Shown: piece by piece, positions 1 to 9,807 of the stretch
How positions within the stretch are numbered: position 1 is the first letter of the stretch
Layout: each line of letters starts with the position of its first letter
Source of the DNA: Vibrio sonorensis
GTDB lineage: Bacteria > Pseudomonadota > Gammaproteobacteria > Enterobacterales > Vibrionaceae
Length of the DNA stretch: 64,000 nt
Reading direction: 5' to 3'
Assembly (NCBI RefSeq): GCF_001854765.1
Contig: NZ_LJJE01000092.1
Coordinates: 62,001 to 126,000 of the forward strand
The notes under the pieces: generated by a model
The model's input: the letters and a program-made list of their open reading frames with translations, nothing else
Databases searched by the model: none
Told to the model about the DNA's origin: nothing
Program-made: the position numbers and the translations under genes

Positions 1-1
1 G

Positions 2-1864
2 AATCAAGATGGTCGAGAACGTCGCCGTTGGGTTCCGGGTATGTCGGTTAAAGCCATGCCGTGGGATATGCCAATTGTCGGTTACGAAAGCGATACGGTT
101 TATCCTCTGCGCTTGTGGGAATGCCAAGCTATTGCCCCTTTCTCTCTCGCGAGTTTTAACAACGGTGACTACTTCGAAGCCCAGCACTCGCTTATTGATG
201 CGGGTAACATCACCAAAGTGCTTTACCCAAATGACAACCACGAAAAAGGGAAGACTCTGCGTTTGATGCAACAGTACTTCCACAGTGCAGCATCGATCCG
301 CGATATTCTTCGTCGTCACGAAGTCGCGGGTCACACCTTGGCTTCATTGCCAAAGCACGAAACCATTCAGTTGAACGATACGCACCCTGCAATCGCTATC
401 CCTGAATTAATGCGCATTTTAATTGATGACAAAGCACTGAACTGGGAAGAGGCATGGGCAATCTGTTCCCATACTTTTGCTTATACTAACCACACTCTAT
501 TGCCAGAGGCATTAGAAACGTGGGATGAGTCTTTGATTCAACGCCTGCTTCCACGTCATATGGAAATCATTTACGAGATCAACCACAGATTCTTACAAGA
601 AGTTCGAGCCAAGTGGCCAGGTGACGTGGCGAAGCAACAGAAGCTATCTATTATCCAAGATGGATTCCACCGTATGGTTCGCATGGCTAACTTGTGTGTA
701 GTGGGCTCTTATGCAGTAAACGGCGTAGCGGCTCTTCATTCACAACTGGTCAAGCGCGACCTGTTCCCTGAATTCCATGAATTGTATCCAACTCGTTTAC
801 ACAACGTTACCAATGGCATTACGCCACGTCGCTGGTTGAAGTTCTGTAATCCGGGTCTATCGGCATTGATCACCGATAAAATAGGCGAAGAATGGCCTGC
901 GGATCTGGATCAGTTAGAAGCGATTGCAAGATACGCCGACGATGCAGAGTTCCAGCAACAGTTTATGGCGGTGAAAAAAGAGAACAAGGCCCATCTTGCG
1001 AAATGGGTAAAAGAGAACATGGATATCGAGCTCGATACCAATGCGATTTTCGATGTGCAAATTAAACGTCTACACGAATATAAACGTCAGCACCTAAACA
1101 TGCTGCACATTTTGTCGCTGTATCACCGCTTGGTCTCTGACCCAGACTTTGAGATGTCTCCGCGCGTTGTGTTCTTTGCGGCCAAAGCGGCGCCGGGTTA
1201 TCACTTAGCGAAAGAGATCATTTATGCCCTCAACAAGATTGCAGAAAAGGTCAACAACGACCCTCGTATCGGCAACAAACTCAAAGTGGTCTTTATGCCA
1301 GACTATCGCGTGAGTATGGCGGAAATCATCATACCAGCAGCGGACGTCTCTGAGCAGATTTCTACCGCGGGTAAAGAAGCGTCTGGCACAGGTAATATGA
1401 AACTGGCACTGAATGGTGCGTTGACCATAGGCACGATGGATGGTGCTAACGTGGAAATTCGCGAAGAAGTGGGTGATGAGAATATCTATATCTTCGGCCT
1501 AGAAGTCGATGAGGTAGAAGCAACCAAAGCTCGCGGCTACAACCCTTACGATTACTACAATGCGGATCCATTGCTAAAAGCATCTCTTGACCTACTACTT
1601 AGCGACGAGTTCACACCGGGTGAACCCGGTAAGTTGCGAGCGACCTACGACAGCTTACTCGATGGCGGTGACCCGTATCTCGTTCTTGCTGACTTTGCTT
1701 CTTACGTTAAGGCGCACGAAGATATGGATAAGCAGTACCGCGACCAAGCAGGTTGGGCAAAGAAAGCCATTCTAAATACCGCTTTGGTTGGCAAGTTTAG
1801 CTCAGACCGCAGTATCCGTGATTACGTTAATAACATTTGGAAGTTGGAAGCCGTTAAGCGCTAA
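2..1864 (+). CDS. malP: Maltodextrin/glycogen phosphorylase, C-terminal three quarters (5' end outside window)
   Basis: Releases glucose-1-phosphate from alpha-1,4-glucan ends in the cytoplasm, using pyridoxal phosphate. The frame is open from base 2, so the start lies upstream. About 620 residues are visible, against roughly 800 for the family. The PLP-lysine motif is clear at 1378-1410 (EASGTGNMK followed by LALNG), and the [10 protein letters not shown] segment typical of phosphorylases lies just after 1060. malQ follows 93 bp downstream on the same strand and glgB comes next, so this is a maltodextrin/glycogen unit. MalP versus GlgP cannot be separated by sequence alone; adjacency to malQ favours MalP. 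Confidence 0.93.
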   Translation, partial: NQDGRERRRWVPGMSVKAMPWDMPIVGYESDTVYPLRLWECQAIAPFSLASFNNGDYFEAQHSLIDAGNITKVLYPNDNHEKGKTLRLMQQYFHSAASIRDILRRHEVAGHTLASLPKHETIQLNDTHPAIAIPELMRILIDDKALNWEEAWAICSHTFAYTNHTLLPEALETWDESLIQRLLPRHMEIIYEINHRFLQEVRAKWPGDVAKQQKLSIIQDGFHRMVRMANLCVVGSYAVNGVAALHSQLVKRDLFPEFHELYPTRLHNVTNGITPRRWLKFCNPGLSALITDKIGEEWPADLDQLEAIARYADDAEFQQQFMAVKKENKAHLAKWVKENMDIELDTNAIFDVQIKRLHEYKRQHLNMLHILSLYHRLVSDPDFEMSPRVVFFAAKAAPGYHLAKEIIYALNKIAEKVNNDPRIGNKLKVVFMPDYRVSMAEIIIPAADVSEQISTAGKEASGTGNMKLALNGALTIGTMDGANVEIREEVGDENIYIFGLEVDEVEATKARGYNPYDYYNADPLLKASLDLLLSDEFTPGEPGKLRATYDSLLDGGDPYLVLADFASYVKAHEDMDKQYRDQAGWAKKAILNTALVGKFSSDRSIRDYVNNIWKLEAVKR

Positions 1865-1957
1865 CACCTTTCTCAGTAGCTGAGAGCTGTCTCGGCTACT
1901 GACCCCTATCAAATCAACCCTACATTTTGAAGGTGATGCAGTCCTTCGGAGAGAGCG

Positions 1958-4140
1958 ATGAACCAAAACAATGTAATAAAACAAGTCGCTGAAATGGCGA
2001 GAATTGCCGACAGCTACGTGAGCGCGTGGGGAGAAGAAGCGAAAGTTGAAACAGATACCATTGTTCGACTGTTAACGTCTTTAGGCTACGATACATCGAG
2101 TGATGAGGCCTTATTGGCTTCTGCAAAGAAAAAACACAAACCAGAAGTTCTAGCATCTGTTACCGTGATCCAAGATGGCGCGCCTGCAGAAGTGTCTATG
2201 TTCTTGGGCCCAATGCCCGAGAAAGTGAATTTAGCTGGAAATTGCAAACGGAACAGGGGGAGATATTAGAAGGCTATCTTCAATCTCAGATCGTGAGAGA
2301 TGAACGCAAAGAGGGTGGCCCTTTAGTATTTAGTCTTCCAGCGGATTTACCGTGGGGCTACCACACACTAGAGGTGGTGCGAAAGCGTCGCAAAGCGCCT
2401 TACGTTATGAAGTTGATTAAAACGCCTAAATCTTGTTACAAACAGCCTGAGTTAGACGAAGGCAAGAAGATGTGGGGCCCGAGTGTTCAACTATACACTT
2501 TGCGAACTCAACACAACTGGGGGATCGGTGACTTTGGCGATCTGAAACAATTGGTGTCAGATATTGCGTCTCGCGGAGGCGATTTTGTCGGCCTTAACCC
2601 AATTCACTCCCTGTTTCCGGCTAACCCCGAAGGGGCGAGTCCATATAGCCCATCTTCTCGTCGATGGTTGAATATACTCTACATTGATGTTAGCTCGGTA
2701 CCCGAGTTTGCATTGAGTGCAGAAGCGCAAAAAATAGTGGGCAGTGCTGAGTTCCAGCAGCGTTTACAAAATGCTAGAGATTCCCACTGGGTGAACTATA
2801 CGGAAGTTTCAAAGTTAAAGATGAACGTATTACCTCTTCTTTTTGAAGAGTTTAAAAAACGTCATCTAGATGAGGGAACCAGTCGCGCAGAAGCGTTTTT
2901 GAGTTTTGTCGAGCTTGGTGGGGAGAGCTTACTGCATCAGGCTGCGTTTGATGCTTTGCACGGTGAGCTGCACGCTAGAGATCCTGAAGTATGGGGTTGG
3001 CCCGCGTTCCCTGAAGAGTATCGTCGATTTGACAATCAGGCCGTTAGTGAATTTATTCGACGCAATAAAGATCAAGTCCATCTGTACATGTACCTTCAAT
3101 GGGTTGCCGATATTCAGATCAAAGAGGCGCAAGTATTGGCGCAAGACAAAGGTATGTCTTTAGGCCTATACCGTGACCTTGCGGTAGGAGTCGCTGATTC
3201 AGGGGCGGAAACGTGGGCTGACGATGGCAATCTAGTATTAGACGCTAGTATTGGTGCGCCACCCGATATCCTTGGACCTCTTGGGCAAAACTGGGGATTG
3301 CCTCCACTTAACCCTCAGGTGCTCCAAGCGACGGGATATGAAGCTTATATCGATCTTCTAAGAGCGAATATGAAGCACTGTGGGGCCTTGCGCATTGACC
3401 ACGTGTTGGGACTACTTCGCTTGTGGTGGATCCCAAAAGGTGAAGACGCCACAAATGGCGCGTACATTTACTATCCCGTTGAAGATATGCTGGCGATACT
3501 GGCGTTGGAATCACATCGTCATCAGTGCAGTGTTATCGGTGAAGACTTAGGTACGGTGCCTGATGAAATTGTCGAAATTCTTCGCGATGCGGGTGTGCAC
3601 TCTTACAAGGTGTTCTTCTTTGAAACGTCGGAAGAGGATGGGGGCTACCTTTCGCCAGCGCATTATACGCCTCAATCTATGGCTGCACTGTGTACTCATG
3701 ATATGCCGACCCTTCGCGGTTTCTGGCACTGCGACGATTTGAAAATGGGCAAAGAGCTGGGCTTGTATCCCGATGAAAAGCAACTTGAAGCCTTGTTTGA
3801 CAATCGATTAAAGAGTAAGCAAGGCATTTTGGACTCTGTGGCGTGGCACGGCTACTTGCCAGAAGGTGTCGGTCGCGATGCTCAATACGTTCCTATGGAT
3901 TCTTATTTGGCCGATTCTTTGCAACTTCACGTTGCGGCGGGCTCTTCCGCACTGCTGAGTGTTCAGTTGGAAGACTGGCTGGAGATGGACAATCCGGTCA
4001 ATATCCCTGGTACGGTGGATGAGTATCCAAACTGGCGTCGAAAACTGTCGATGAATCTTGAGCAAATCTTTGCTCATCAAGGGGTAAACCGCATTGCTCA
4101 AAAGTTGACCGAGGTACGCGCTAAAGCGAGTAAAAAGTAG
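1958..4140 (+). CDS. malQ: 4-alpha-glucanotransferase (amylomaltase), split by a one-base frameshift
   Basis: Transfers maltosyl units between maltodextrins in the cytoplasm and supplies longer glucans to MalP. The first part (1958 to about 2210) encodes the N-terminal MalQ domain and then runs off frame. The remainder is open in the next frame to 4140. Reading that frame upstream gives NARESEFSWKLQTEQ, which continues the family sequence, so the break lies at TTGGGCCC (2204-2211) and one extra base restores about 727 residues. GH77 landmarks in the second part include GPSVQLYTLR, NWGIGDFGDL, ALRIDHVLGL and GEDLGTVP. The missing base is probably a sequencing error; see findings. Confidence 0.9.
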
Positions 4141-4440
4141 CAGAGCTCTATTTCAGGCATGATTATTACTGTTAGTTTTACTACTTGGGTTAGTGATATA
4201 TTTTCGTTGGATCACTTTGCGCAAAACAAACTTGAACCTCGGCAGTTCGGCTAGCGAATCAAGTATGAAAAGCAACGAGTTACATACGAAAGTATCGGTT
4301 CAGTCACTCTTGATGTTTGCAGAATTCGGTACACTAACCACACGCTGTTTTTAGCCCGCCTATTAGCGGGCTTTTTCGCTTTTACTCGGAGCGTAGTACT
4401 GCTCTGGATAGTCTAGAAAGTTAGGTTAGGAGAGAAAGGA
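4141..4440. other. Intergenic stretch between malQ and glgB
   Basis: No convincing open frame is present. The region holds one intrinsic terminator (4353-4376) about 210 bp after malQ. The gap between stop and terminator could be a long 3' UTR or hide a small RNA, but no strong promoter was recognised. The sequence AGGAGAG just before 4441 serves as the glgB ribosome binding site. Confidence 0.5.
4353..4376 (+). terminator. Rho-independent terminator upstream of glgB
   Basis: A perfect 7-bp stem, AGCCCGC and GCGGGCT, with a six-base loop is followed by five T residues. It lies about 210 bp after malQ and 65 bp before glgB, so glgB probably has its own promoter between 4376 and 4440 or depends on readthrough. 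Confidence 0.8.
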
Positions 4441-6621
4441 TTGAAAAAAACATCAATAGATAAAAAGACACAAGCGTATAACCAGCTTTCAAACGCTTCG
4501 TATGCAGATCCATTTGCATTTTTAGGCCCGTATATCAACAAAGGGCAAGGCGGACTTAGGGTATGGATGCCCGGCGCCGATGGGGTGGAACTTGTAATTA
4601 AAGGTGAGCCGCGCATTACTCTGGAAAGAGAAGACGCCTCTGGTTTTGTATTAACGGAGTCGCGCGATTTAAAATTCACTCACTATCAGTTAGCGGTAAA
4701 CTGGAATGGTGTCGAACAGTTGATTGATGACCCATACCAGTTTCACGAAATTTATGCCGAGTATGATCACCTTCATACTCCGAAAGAGATGTATCACCAC
4801 ATGGGCGCACAGTTGATAACCATTGAACGAGATGGTCAGTCAATTCAAGGGGTGCGTTTCTTGGTTTACGCTCCTCACGCGAGTGCTTGCTCACTGGTGG
4901 GTGAGTTTAACGACTGGGACGGCCGTCGCCAACCTATGCAGCGCTTAGACTACGGTATTTGGGGTATCTTTATTCCAAATATGGATGTAGGAGTACGATA
5001 CAAGTTTGAGTTGAAAGGCCCTGATGGCAAAGGTTTACCTCATAAAGCTGATCCTTGGGGTTTTTACTCTGAACAGCATCCGTCATTTGCGTCAGTAGTT
5101 TATGATCACAAGGCCTACCAATGGCAAGATACTAAATGGCAGACTAGACCTGTCGAAGAAAAGAGAAAACAAGCCCTCTCTTTCTATGAGCTTCACCCTG
5201 GTTCATGGCGACGCGATGACTATGGGAACTTCCTAAATTACCGAGATCTCGCGGATCAACTGGTTCCTTATTTACTGGAATTGGGATACACCCATGTAGA
5301 GCTTATGCCAGTGTCTGAGCATCCATTTTATGGCTCTTGGGGATATCAGCCTGTCGGGTTGTTTGCCCCAACTAGCCGATACGGTTCGCCCGACGATTTT
5401 AAGTACTTTGTTGACAAGTGCCACCAGTCGGGAATCGGCGTCGTTTTAGATTGGGTTCCGGCTCATTTCCCATCGGATGACCACGGTTTGGCAAACTTTG
5501 ATGGTACGCCGTTGTTCCACGATCCAGACCCTCGTCGAGGCTGGCATCAGGATTGGAACTCTTATATTTACGATTTGGGCCGTGAGCACGTACGACGCTT
5601 TTTGGTATCCAATGCTCTGTATTGGTTCGAACATTTCCACATTGATGGTATTCGAGTTGATGCTGTTGCCTCTATGCTTTACTTGGATTACTCGCGCAGT
5701 CATGACCAATGGGTACCCAACATAGATGGTGGAAACGAAAACTACGACGCTATCGCCACTTTGAAATGGATGAATGAGGAAGTGTACAAATACTTCCCTA
5801 ACGCCATGACAATTGCCGAAGAATCTACGGCATTTCCCGGTGTTTCTGCGCCGACCTTTATGGGTGGCTTAGGTTTCGGCTTTAAATGGAATATGGGATG
5901 GATGCACGACAGCTTGGCATACATTAAAGAAGATCCTGTTCATCGCAAGTATCACCACAATACGGTGACTTTTCCGTTGATTTACGCCCATAGTGAAAAC
6001 TACGTCTTGTCGCTGTCTCACGATGAAGTGGTATATGGCAAAGGCTCGATCCACAACAAGATGCCGGGTGACGAATGGCAGCAGACTGCAAACCTTAGAG
6101 CGTATTACGGCTACATGTATGGTCAACCGGGCAAAAAACTCAACTTTATGGGGGCGGAATTCGGTCAAACGGGAGAATGGAATCACGATGATCAACTACA
6201 GTGGTTCTTGTTAGATTTTGAACGTCATCAGGGCATTAAAGCGCTGACGCGTGATCTCAATACTCTGTACCGAGATGAAAAAGCGCTGCACGAACTCGAC
6301 TGTGAGCCTCGTGGGTTTGAGTGGCGATTGCAAGACGCCGCCGACGCAAGCATATTGGCACACGAACGTTTAAGTGACAGCGGGGAGCGAATCTTGGTGG
6401 TCACTAACTTTACTCCAGTGCCTCACGAGAGATTTCGTTTAGGTGTTCCTCTAGCGGGTGAGTATCAGTTGAAGTTGAACACTGACGACGCGCTGTACAG
6501 CGGTAGTAACTTCCCAGTGAAAGAGAGCATCATGTCTGAAGAGTTGCAAAGCGAAGGATTAAATCAATCCATTGAAATCGCATTACCACCGTTAGCCACC
6601 CTGTTTTACAAACTTGTATAG
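4441..6621 (+). CDS. glgB: 1,4-alpha-glucan branching enzyme
   Basis: Introduces alpha-1,6 branches into glycogen in the cytoplasm. The 726-residue product matches the usual length of long bacterial GlgB. It has an N-terminal CBM48 region (FLGPYI...LRVWMPGA and a second [12 protein letters not shown] module) followed by a GH13 barrel. Catalytic signatures are [15 protein letters not shown] (nucleophile Asp), TIAEEST (acid Glu) and [13 protein letters not shown] (transition-state Asp). The start is TTG at 4441, preceded by a purine-rich GGAGAGAAAGGA. It is the third gene of a malP-malQ-glgB arrangement, so branching is coupled to maltodextrin turnover. Confidence 0.95.
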   Translation: MKKTSIDKKTQAYNQLSNASYADPFAFLGPYINKGQGGLRVWMPGADGVELVIKGEPRITLEREDASGFVLTESRDLKFTHYQLAVNWNGVEQLIDDPYQFHEIYAEYDHLHTPKEMYHHMGAQLITIERDGQSIQGVRFLVYAPHASACSLVGEFNDWDGRRQPMQRLDYGIWGIFIPNMDVGVRYKFELKGPDGKGLPHKADPWGFYSEQHPSFASVVYDHKAYQWQDTKWQTRPVEEKRKQALSFYELHPGSWRRDDYGNFLNYRDLADQLVPYLLELGYTHVELMPVSEHPFYGSWGYQPVGLFAPTSRYGSPDDFKYFVDKCHQSGIGVVLDWVPAHFPSDDHGLANFDGTPLFHDPDPRRGWHQDWNSYIYDLGREHVRRFLVSNALYWFEHFHIDGIRVDAVASMLYLDYSRSHDQWVPNIDGGNENYDAIATLKWMNEEVYKYFPNAMTIAEESTAFPGVSAPTFMGGLGFGFKWNMGWMHDSLAYIKEDPVHRKYHHNTVTFPLIYAHSENYVLSLSHDEVVYGKGSIHNKMPGDEWQQTANLRAYYGYMYGQPGKKLNFMGAEFGQTGEWNHDDQLQWFLLDFERHQGIKALTRDLNTLYRDEKALHELDCEPRGFEWRLQDAADASILAHERLSDSGERILVVTNFTPVPHERFRLGVPLAGEYQLKLNTDDALYSGSNFPVKESIMSEELQSEGLNQSIEIALPPLATLFYKLV

Positions 6622-6639
6622 GTACTCCAACAAGCGTCT

Positions 6640-6666
6640 AAGGCCGGTATATCACCGGCCTTTTTT
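6640..6666 (+). terminator. Terminator after glgB
   Basis: A 9-bp perfect stem, AAGGCCGGT and ACCGGCCTT, with a five-base loop is followed by a T tract. It lies 19 bp after the glgB stop and closes the malP-malQ-glgB cluster. Confidence 0.9.
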
Positions 6667-6683
6667 ATCTTTAGTCAATATTT

Positions 6684-6703
6684 AATGTGATTTTAATCAC
6701 AAT
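6684..6703 (+). promoter_or_regulatory. CRP-like site upstream of the aldo/keto reductase gene
   Basis: TGTGA (6686-6690), six bases, then TCACA (6697-6701) is a full consensus CRP core with A/T flanks. Its centre lies about 62 bp before the start point predicted from the 6719-6749 promoter, which is the class I activation position. Activation by CRP is inference. Confidence 0.65.
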
Positions 6704-6718
6704 ATGAAATTCTTGCTT

Positions 6719-6749
6719 TTGCCTTAGAGTTAACTCAAACCCTTTCAAT
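6719..6749 (+). promoter_or_regulatory. MerR-type promoter (19-bp spacer with central dyad)
   Basis: TTGCCT (6719-6724) and TTCAAT (6744-6749) are separated by 19 bp. A perfect palindrome, GAGTTAACTC (6727-6736), lies in the spacer. Overlong spacers with a dyad between -35 and -10 are the hallmark of MerR-family promoters, and a MerR gene sits directly after the target gene. A related dyad precedes that merR gene (8156-8176). Confidence 0.6.
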
Positions 6750-6791
6750 GTCGGCCAACCACAGATAACTCGTTAACTCGGAGAACACATT

Positions 6792-7763
6792 ATGGAAACT
6801 CGTCGTCTAGGTAACAGCGATTTGGATATCAGCGTATTGGGGTTAGGCAGCTGGGCTATTGGCGGAGATATTGGAGAATGGGGCTGGGGGAGCCAAAACG
6901 AAAAGCACTCTATCGCGACAATTCACAAAGCTTTGGATGAGGGGATCAATTGGATAGATACTGCGCCTGCCTATGGGTTAGGGAATGCGGAAGTCGTGAT
7001 TGGCAAAGCCTTAAAACAGAGCTCTCACACTCCATTTATTTTCACTAAGTGCGGATTTCGTTGGGAGGAAGGCGGCAGTGGTGAGTTGATTAATCGTCTT
7101 TCTCAGCAATCCATCGTTGAAGAAATTGACCTGAGTTTGTCGCGTTTGGGCGTGGAGTGTATCGACCTCTATCAAATCCATCGCCCCGTTCCCAATTACG
7201 AACTCGAAGAAGCTTGGTACTGTCTAACTGAACTGCAAAAAGCGGGGAAGGTAAGGCACATCGGCGTTTCAAACTTCGAAGTGGATCAACTTGAAAGAGT
7301 TGCTGCGATTGCGCCAGTGGTGTCTAACCAGCCGGGGTTTTCTTTGCTTAATCGCGACGTCGAAAGCGAAGTGCTCCCTTGGTGCGAAGCGCACAATGTG
7401 GGTACTATTCATCACTCTACTATGTCTAATGGACTTCTCACTGGTAGTTGGAGTTTAGAGCGCAGAGCAAACTTAGATAAACGAGATTGGCGAAATAAGA
7501 GTCATCAGTTTGCTTCTCCTCTGTTTGAGAAGAACCTAGAGTTTATAGAGTTTTTACGCGGTGTAGCGCTAGAAAAGCAGGTGACGGTTGCCCAGTTGAG
7601 TATTGCTTGGACGTTGACGAACCCTGCTTCTACTGGCTCTATTCTAGGAGCGAGAACTCCAGAACAGCTTGAGCAACTATTACCTGCTGCGCAAGTGACG
7701 TTAACTCAAGATGAACTTAAGCACATCGATAAAGTCCATGCTAACTTGTTTCACGGTTTGTAA
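6792..7763 (+). CDS. Aldo/keto reductase
   Basis: NAD(P)H-dependent reductase of carbonyl compounds; the physiological substrate is unknown. The 323-residue protein shows the family tetrad: Asp56 and Tyr61 in WIDTAPAYG, Lys86 in FTKCGF, and His130 in YQIHRP. The start ATG follows CGGAGAACACATT with a reasonable GGAG ribosome site. The convergent MerR regulator ends 11 bp after it, and MerR-type dyads precede both genes, so a MerR-controlled stress response to electrophiles or aldehydes is plausible. A CRP site upstream suggests additional carbon control. The family call is secure; the role is inferred. Confidence 0.9.
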   Translation: METRRLGNSDLDISVLGLGSWAIGGDIGEWGWGSQNEKHSIATIHKALDEGINWIDTAPAYGLGNAEVVIGKALKQSSHTPFIFTKCGFRWEEGGSGELINRLSQQSIVEEIDLSLSRLGVECIDLYQIHRPVPNYELEEAWYCLTELQKAGKVRHIGVSNFEVDQLERVAAIAPVVSNQPGFSLLNRDVESEVLPWCEAHNVGTIHHSTMSNGLLTGSWSLERRANLDKRDWRNKSHQFASPLFEKNLEFIEFLRGVALEKQVTVAQLSIAWTLTNPASTGSILGARTPEQLEQLLPAAQVTLTQDELKHIDKVHANLFHGL

Positions 7764-7774
7764 GCGTCCTTGGC

Positions 7775-8125
7775 TTAAAGCAGAGTGTTGTAGTGATTGA
7801 TTTTCCAGTTTACGTGTTCCAAACACTCCTCGATGTCCGCTTTTTGGGCGTCGAGGCGCGTTTTGTGTTCAACGAGAATCTCCAATAGAAAGTCGTAACG
7901 CTTCTCTTGGTCGAGTGCGATTTTTGCGTAGTTTTGAATATCTTTAAGCGGCATACCTGTTTTTTTTAAGCACTGCACAAAGTGAATCCAATGCAGGTCT
8001 TGTTCGCGATAGTAGCGATGCCCTGACGCGTCCCTAGGGACATTGTAGATAAGACCTTGTTTTTCATAGTACCTAAGCGTATGACAGGACAGGCCGCTCT
8101 TTTCTGCGACTTCTTGAATTCTCAT
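7775..8125 (-). CDS. MerR-family transcriptional regulator
   Basis: A 116-residue DNA-binding regulator. The N-terminal winged helix-turn-helix reads MRIQEVAEKSGLSCHTLRYY, with the family pattern RYYEKQGL following, then a coiled dimerisation helix. There is no obvious metal-binding cysteine cluster at the C-terminus, so it resembles the AdhR/YhdM-type sensors of electrophiles more than metal sensors. It is convergent with the aldo/keto reductase gene and likely controls it as well as itself, through the dyads at 6727-6736 and 8156-8176. Confidence 0.87.
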   Translation of the reverse strand: MRIQEVAEKSGLSCHTLRYYEKQGLIYNVPRDASGHRYYREQDLHWIHFVQCLKKTGMPLKDIQNYAKIALDQEKRYDFLLEILVEHKTRLDAQKADIEECLEHVNWKINHYNTLL

Positions 8126-8155
8126 TTGTACTTCCCTAAAAGTGTCGAATCGAAA

Positions 8156-8176
8156 TTGAGTTAGAGTCTACCTCAA
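8156..8176 (-). promoter_or_regulatory. Probable MerR autoregulatory dyad
   Basis: A 21-bp imperfect palindrome with nine of ten arm pairs matched (TTGAG...CTCAA outer arms, AGA and TCT inner arms) lies 31 bp before the merR start. On the minus strand it shares TTG, TAGA and TAACTCAA elements with the aldo/keto reductase promoter. No good -10 was recognised. Confidence 0.55.
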
Positions 8177-8210
8177 TAGAATCGGCAAAAATTGCGATCC
8201 GCCTCTGAAA

Positions 8211-8765
8211 TTATATAGAATGCTTTTCTTTTAAAAACATGGCCTTAGCTTTTTTTGCAGCGTTCAAATCTCGGCTGACATAAGCGGATACAATCGCCCC
8301 TTCTTTCACTAGACATAGATTGTCGAGCAGGGATTCGTCTTCACGTGGCATCGCCTCTTTGATGCGATTTTTAATCTTGGTTTTATGGGCGAGGCAGTAG
8401 CGCGAAATCTCCGTTTCTTCTTCGCTAAACTCCGCGCTGGTGTTGATAAAAAAACACCCTCTAAACGGGCACAAGTGTGATACGCGATTGTTGAACCAGT
8501 TGTCCAAGGCGTCGAAAAGAGCAGAAATCATGGCCTCATTGGTTGGATGCCCATTGATTTCGTTTGTCAGCCAGTCGACAAAGATGGCGTCTCTTTGCTT
8601 GAGTGAAGCTAAAATTAACGCATCTTTACTTTCGAAGTGGGTATATAGGGTTTTTTTAGCCACTTTAGAAACTTTTAACACCTCGTTGATACCAATGGTG
8701 TTAATGCCAAATCGGTAAAAAAGATCCAGTGCCGTATCGATAAGTAGCTGTCGTTTGTCTGCCAT
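8211..8765 (-). CDS. TetR/AcrR-family transcriptional regulator
   Basis: A 184-residue repressor-type protein. The N-terminal TetR helix-turn-helix includes FGINTIGINEVLK, VSKVAKKTLYTHF and ESKDALI. The C-terminal half is the variable ligand-binding domain; it contains HLCPFRGCFFINTSAEF, a motif common in the TetR subgroup with a Cys-rich C-terminal core. It is divergent from the HPP membrane protein gene (8863), with palindromic operators in between, so it probably represses that gene and itself. Confidence 0.88.
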   Translation of the reverse strand: MADKRQLLIDTALDLFYRFGINTIGINEVLKVSKVAKKTLYTHFESKDALILASLKQRDAIFVDWLTNEINGHPTNEAMISALFDALDNWFNNRVSHLCPFRGCFFINTSAEFSEEETEISRYCLAHKTKIKNRIKEAMPREDESLLDNLCLVKEGAIVSAYVSRDLNAAKKAKAMFLKEKHSI

Positions 8766-8789
8766 TTTTTCCTCCTAATCATTATTATC

Positions 8790-8841
8790 TTGACATGAGT
8801 AGACCGATCTGTCTACCGTAAAAGGAGACAGACTTGTCTAC
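8790..8841 (+). promoter_or_regulatory. Promoter with two TetR-type operators
   Basis: TTGACA (8790-8795) and TACCGT (8814-8819) form a plausible promoter for the HPP gene. A palindrome, GTAGAC-N6-GTCTAC (8799-8816), sits between the two boxes. A second inverted repeat, AGACA-N4-TGTCT (8826-8839), lies just downstream. Repeated GTAGAC/GTCTAC half-sites next to a divergent TetR gene indicate its operators. Confidence 0.65.
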
Positions 8842-8862
8842 TTTTAATGGTTAGGAGATATT

Positions 8863-9324
8863 ATGAAAGAGATTTGGGGACCTACTATTGCGGGTGTGGC
8901 TACCGCGGTAGTCATTGGAATACTTGCTTGGCTAGATCAGATCAATGGTCAACTCGCTTTGATCATGGCGCCCTTTGGTGCGTCTGCAGTTTTGATATTT
9001 GGATTACCTGAAAGCCCGTTAGCTAAAGCGAAGAATGTGATTGGCGGCCATTTTGTTACCGCATTTATCGGTGTGCTGTTTACTGAATATTTAACGGTTT
9101 CCCCCATTACACTAGCGTTGGCGACTGGTTTGGCAGTGACGACTATGCTGGTGACGAAAACCACACACCCTCCAGCAGGAGCCAACCCAATGGTGATCAT
9201 GTTAAGCGGTCAAAGTTGGCTATTTATTTTGTTTCCAGTGTTAGTGGGAGCAATGACTTTGGTTGCTGGTGGAAAGGTCTGTCGACTGCTTTCTAATCAA
9301 CTGAAGACAAAGAGCGCCAATTAA
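8863..9324 (+). CDS. HPP-family integral membrane protein
   Basis: A 153-residue inner-membrane protein with about four hydrophobic segments. The family signature histidine-proline-proline occurs in TKTTHPPAGANP, after the APFGASAVLIFGLP segment typical of the HPP fold. Some members of this family have been linked to nitrite or anion transport in plastids and cyanobacteria; the substrate here is unknown. The start ATG is preceded by TTAGGAGATATT, a good ribosome site. The divergent TetR gene and the operators between them suggest inducible expression. Confidence 0.82.
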   Translation: MKEIWGPTIAGVATAVVIGILAWLDQINGQLALIMAPFGASAVLIFGLPESPLAKAKNVIGGHFVTAFIGVLFTEYLTVSPITLALATGLAVTTMLVTKTTHPPAGANPMVIMLSGQSWLFILFPVLVGAMTLVAGGKVCRLLSNQLKTKSAN

Positions 9325-9420
9325 ATTTCGATAAACTGATTAGTATGATGGTGCCATAAGCTAACCTTATTAGAACAGGTGCTTAACGCACACTGAGGTT
9401 TTGTAATAAGGAGAGTGGTT

Positions 9421-9807
9421 ATGGTCACTGCACTCTATGCAGTTGTTCTAGCAGGGTTACTGCTGTTTCTTGCCATTCAAGTGATTTTTCAGCGCAGAAA
9501 AGCCAAGGTGAAATACTCAGACGGAGGCGTGGAAGCATTGGCAATCGCAAGAAGTGCGCATGGCAACGCCGTCGATTATATTCCCATCGTGCTGATTTTG
9601 ATGGCTTTAGTGGAGTATAACGGTGCGCCATTGTGGTTTGTGCACCTAATTGGGGGGCTATTTGTTATCTCTAGAGTGATGCACGCTCGGGCGATACTAA
9701 ACGAGCGCCTTTCCTACCGAGTGAAAAGTATGAAACTGACCTTCACGTGTCTTGTTACTTTGATGGTGGCCAACGTTTTTTTCTTGCCTTGGGGCTACCT
9801 ATGGTAA
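9421..9807 (+). CDS. MAPEG-family membrane protein
   Basis: A 128-residue protein with four predicted membrane helices, like the YecN branch of MAPEG proteins (membrane-associated proteins in eicosanoid and glutathione metabolism). Recognisable segments are the ARSAHGNAVDYIPIVLILMALVE helix-loop and the SRVMHARAI motif. AAGGAG at 9407-9412 places the ATG at 9421 at ideal distance, so the in-frame GTG at 9415 is less likely. The stop overlaps the ATG of the next gene (ATGGTAA), implying translational coupling. Confidence 0.8.
   Translation: MVTALYAVVLAGLLLFLAIQVIFQRRKAKVKYSDGGVEALAIARSAHGNAVDYIPIVLILMALVEYNGAPLWFVHLIGGLFVISRVMHARAILNERLSYRVKSMKLTFTCLVTLMVANVFFLPWGYLW

Noticed and set aside
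4141-4352. Possible small RNA between malQ and the terminator at 4353
   Set aside because: No promoter with good spacing was found (the best TTGATG...TACACT pair has only 14 bp), so the terminator may simply end a long malQ 3' UTR.
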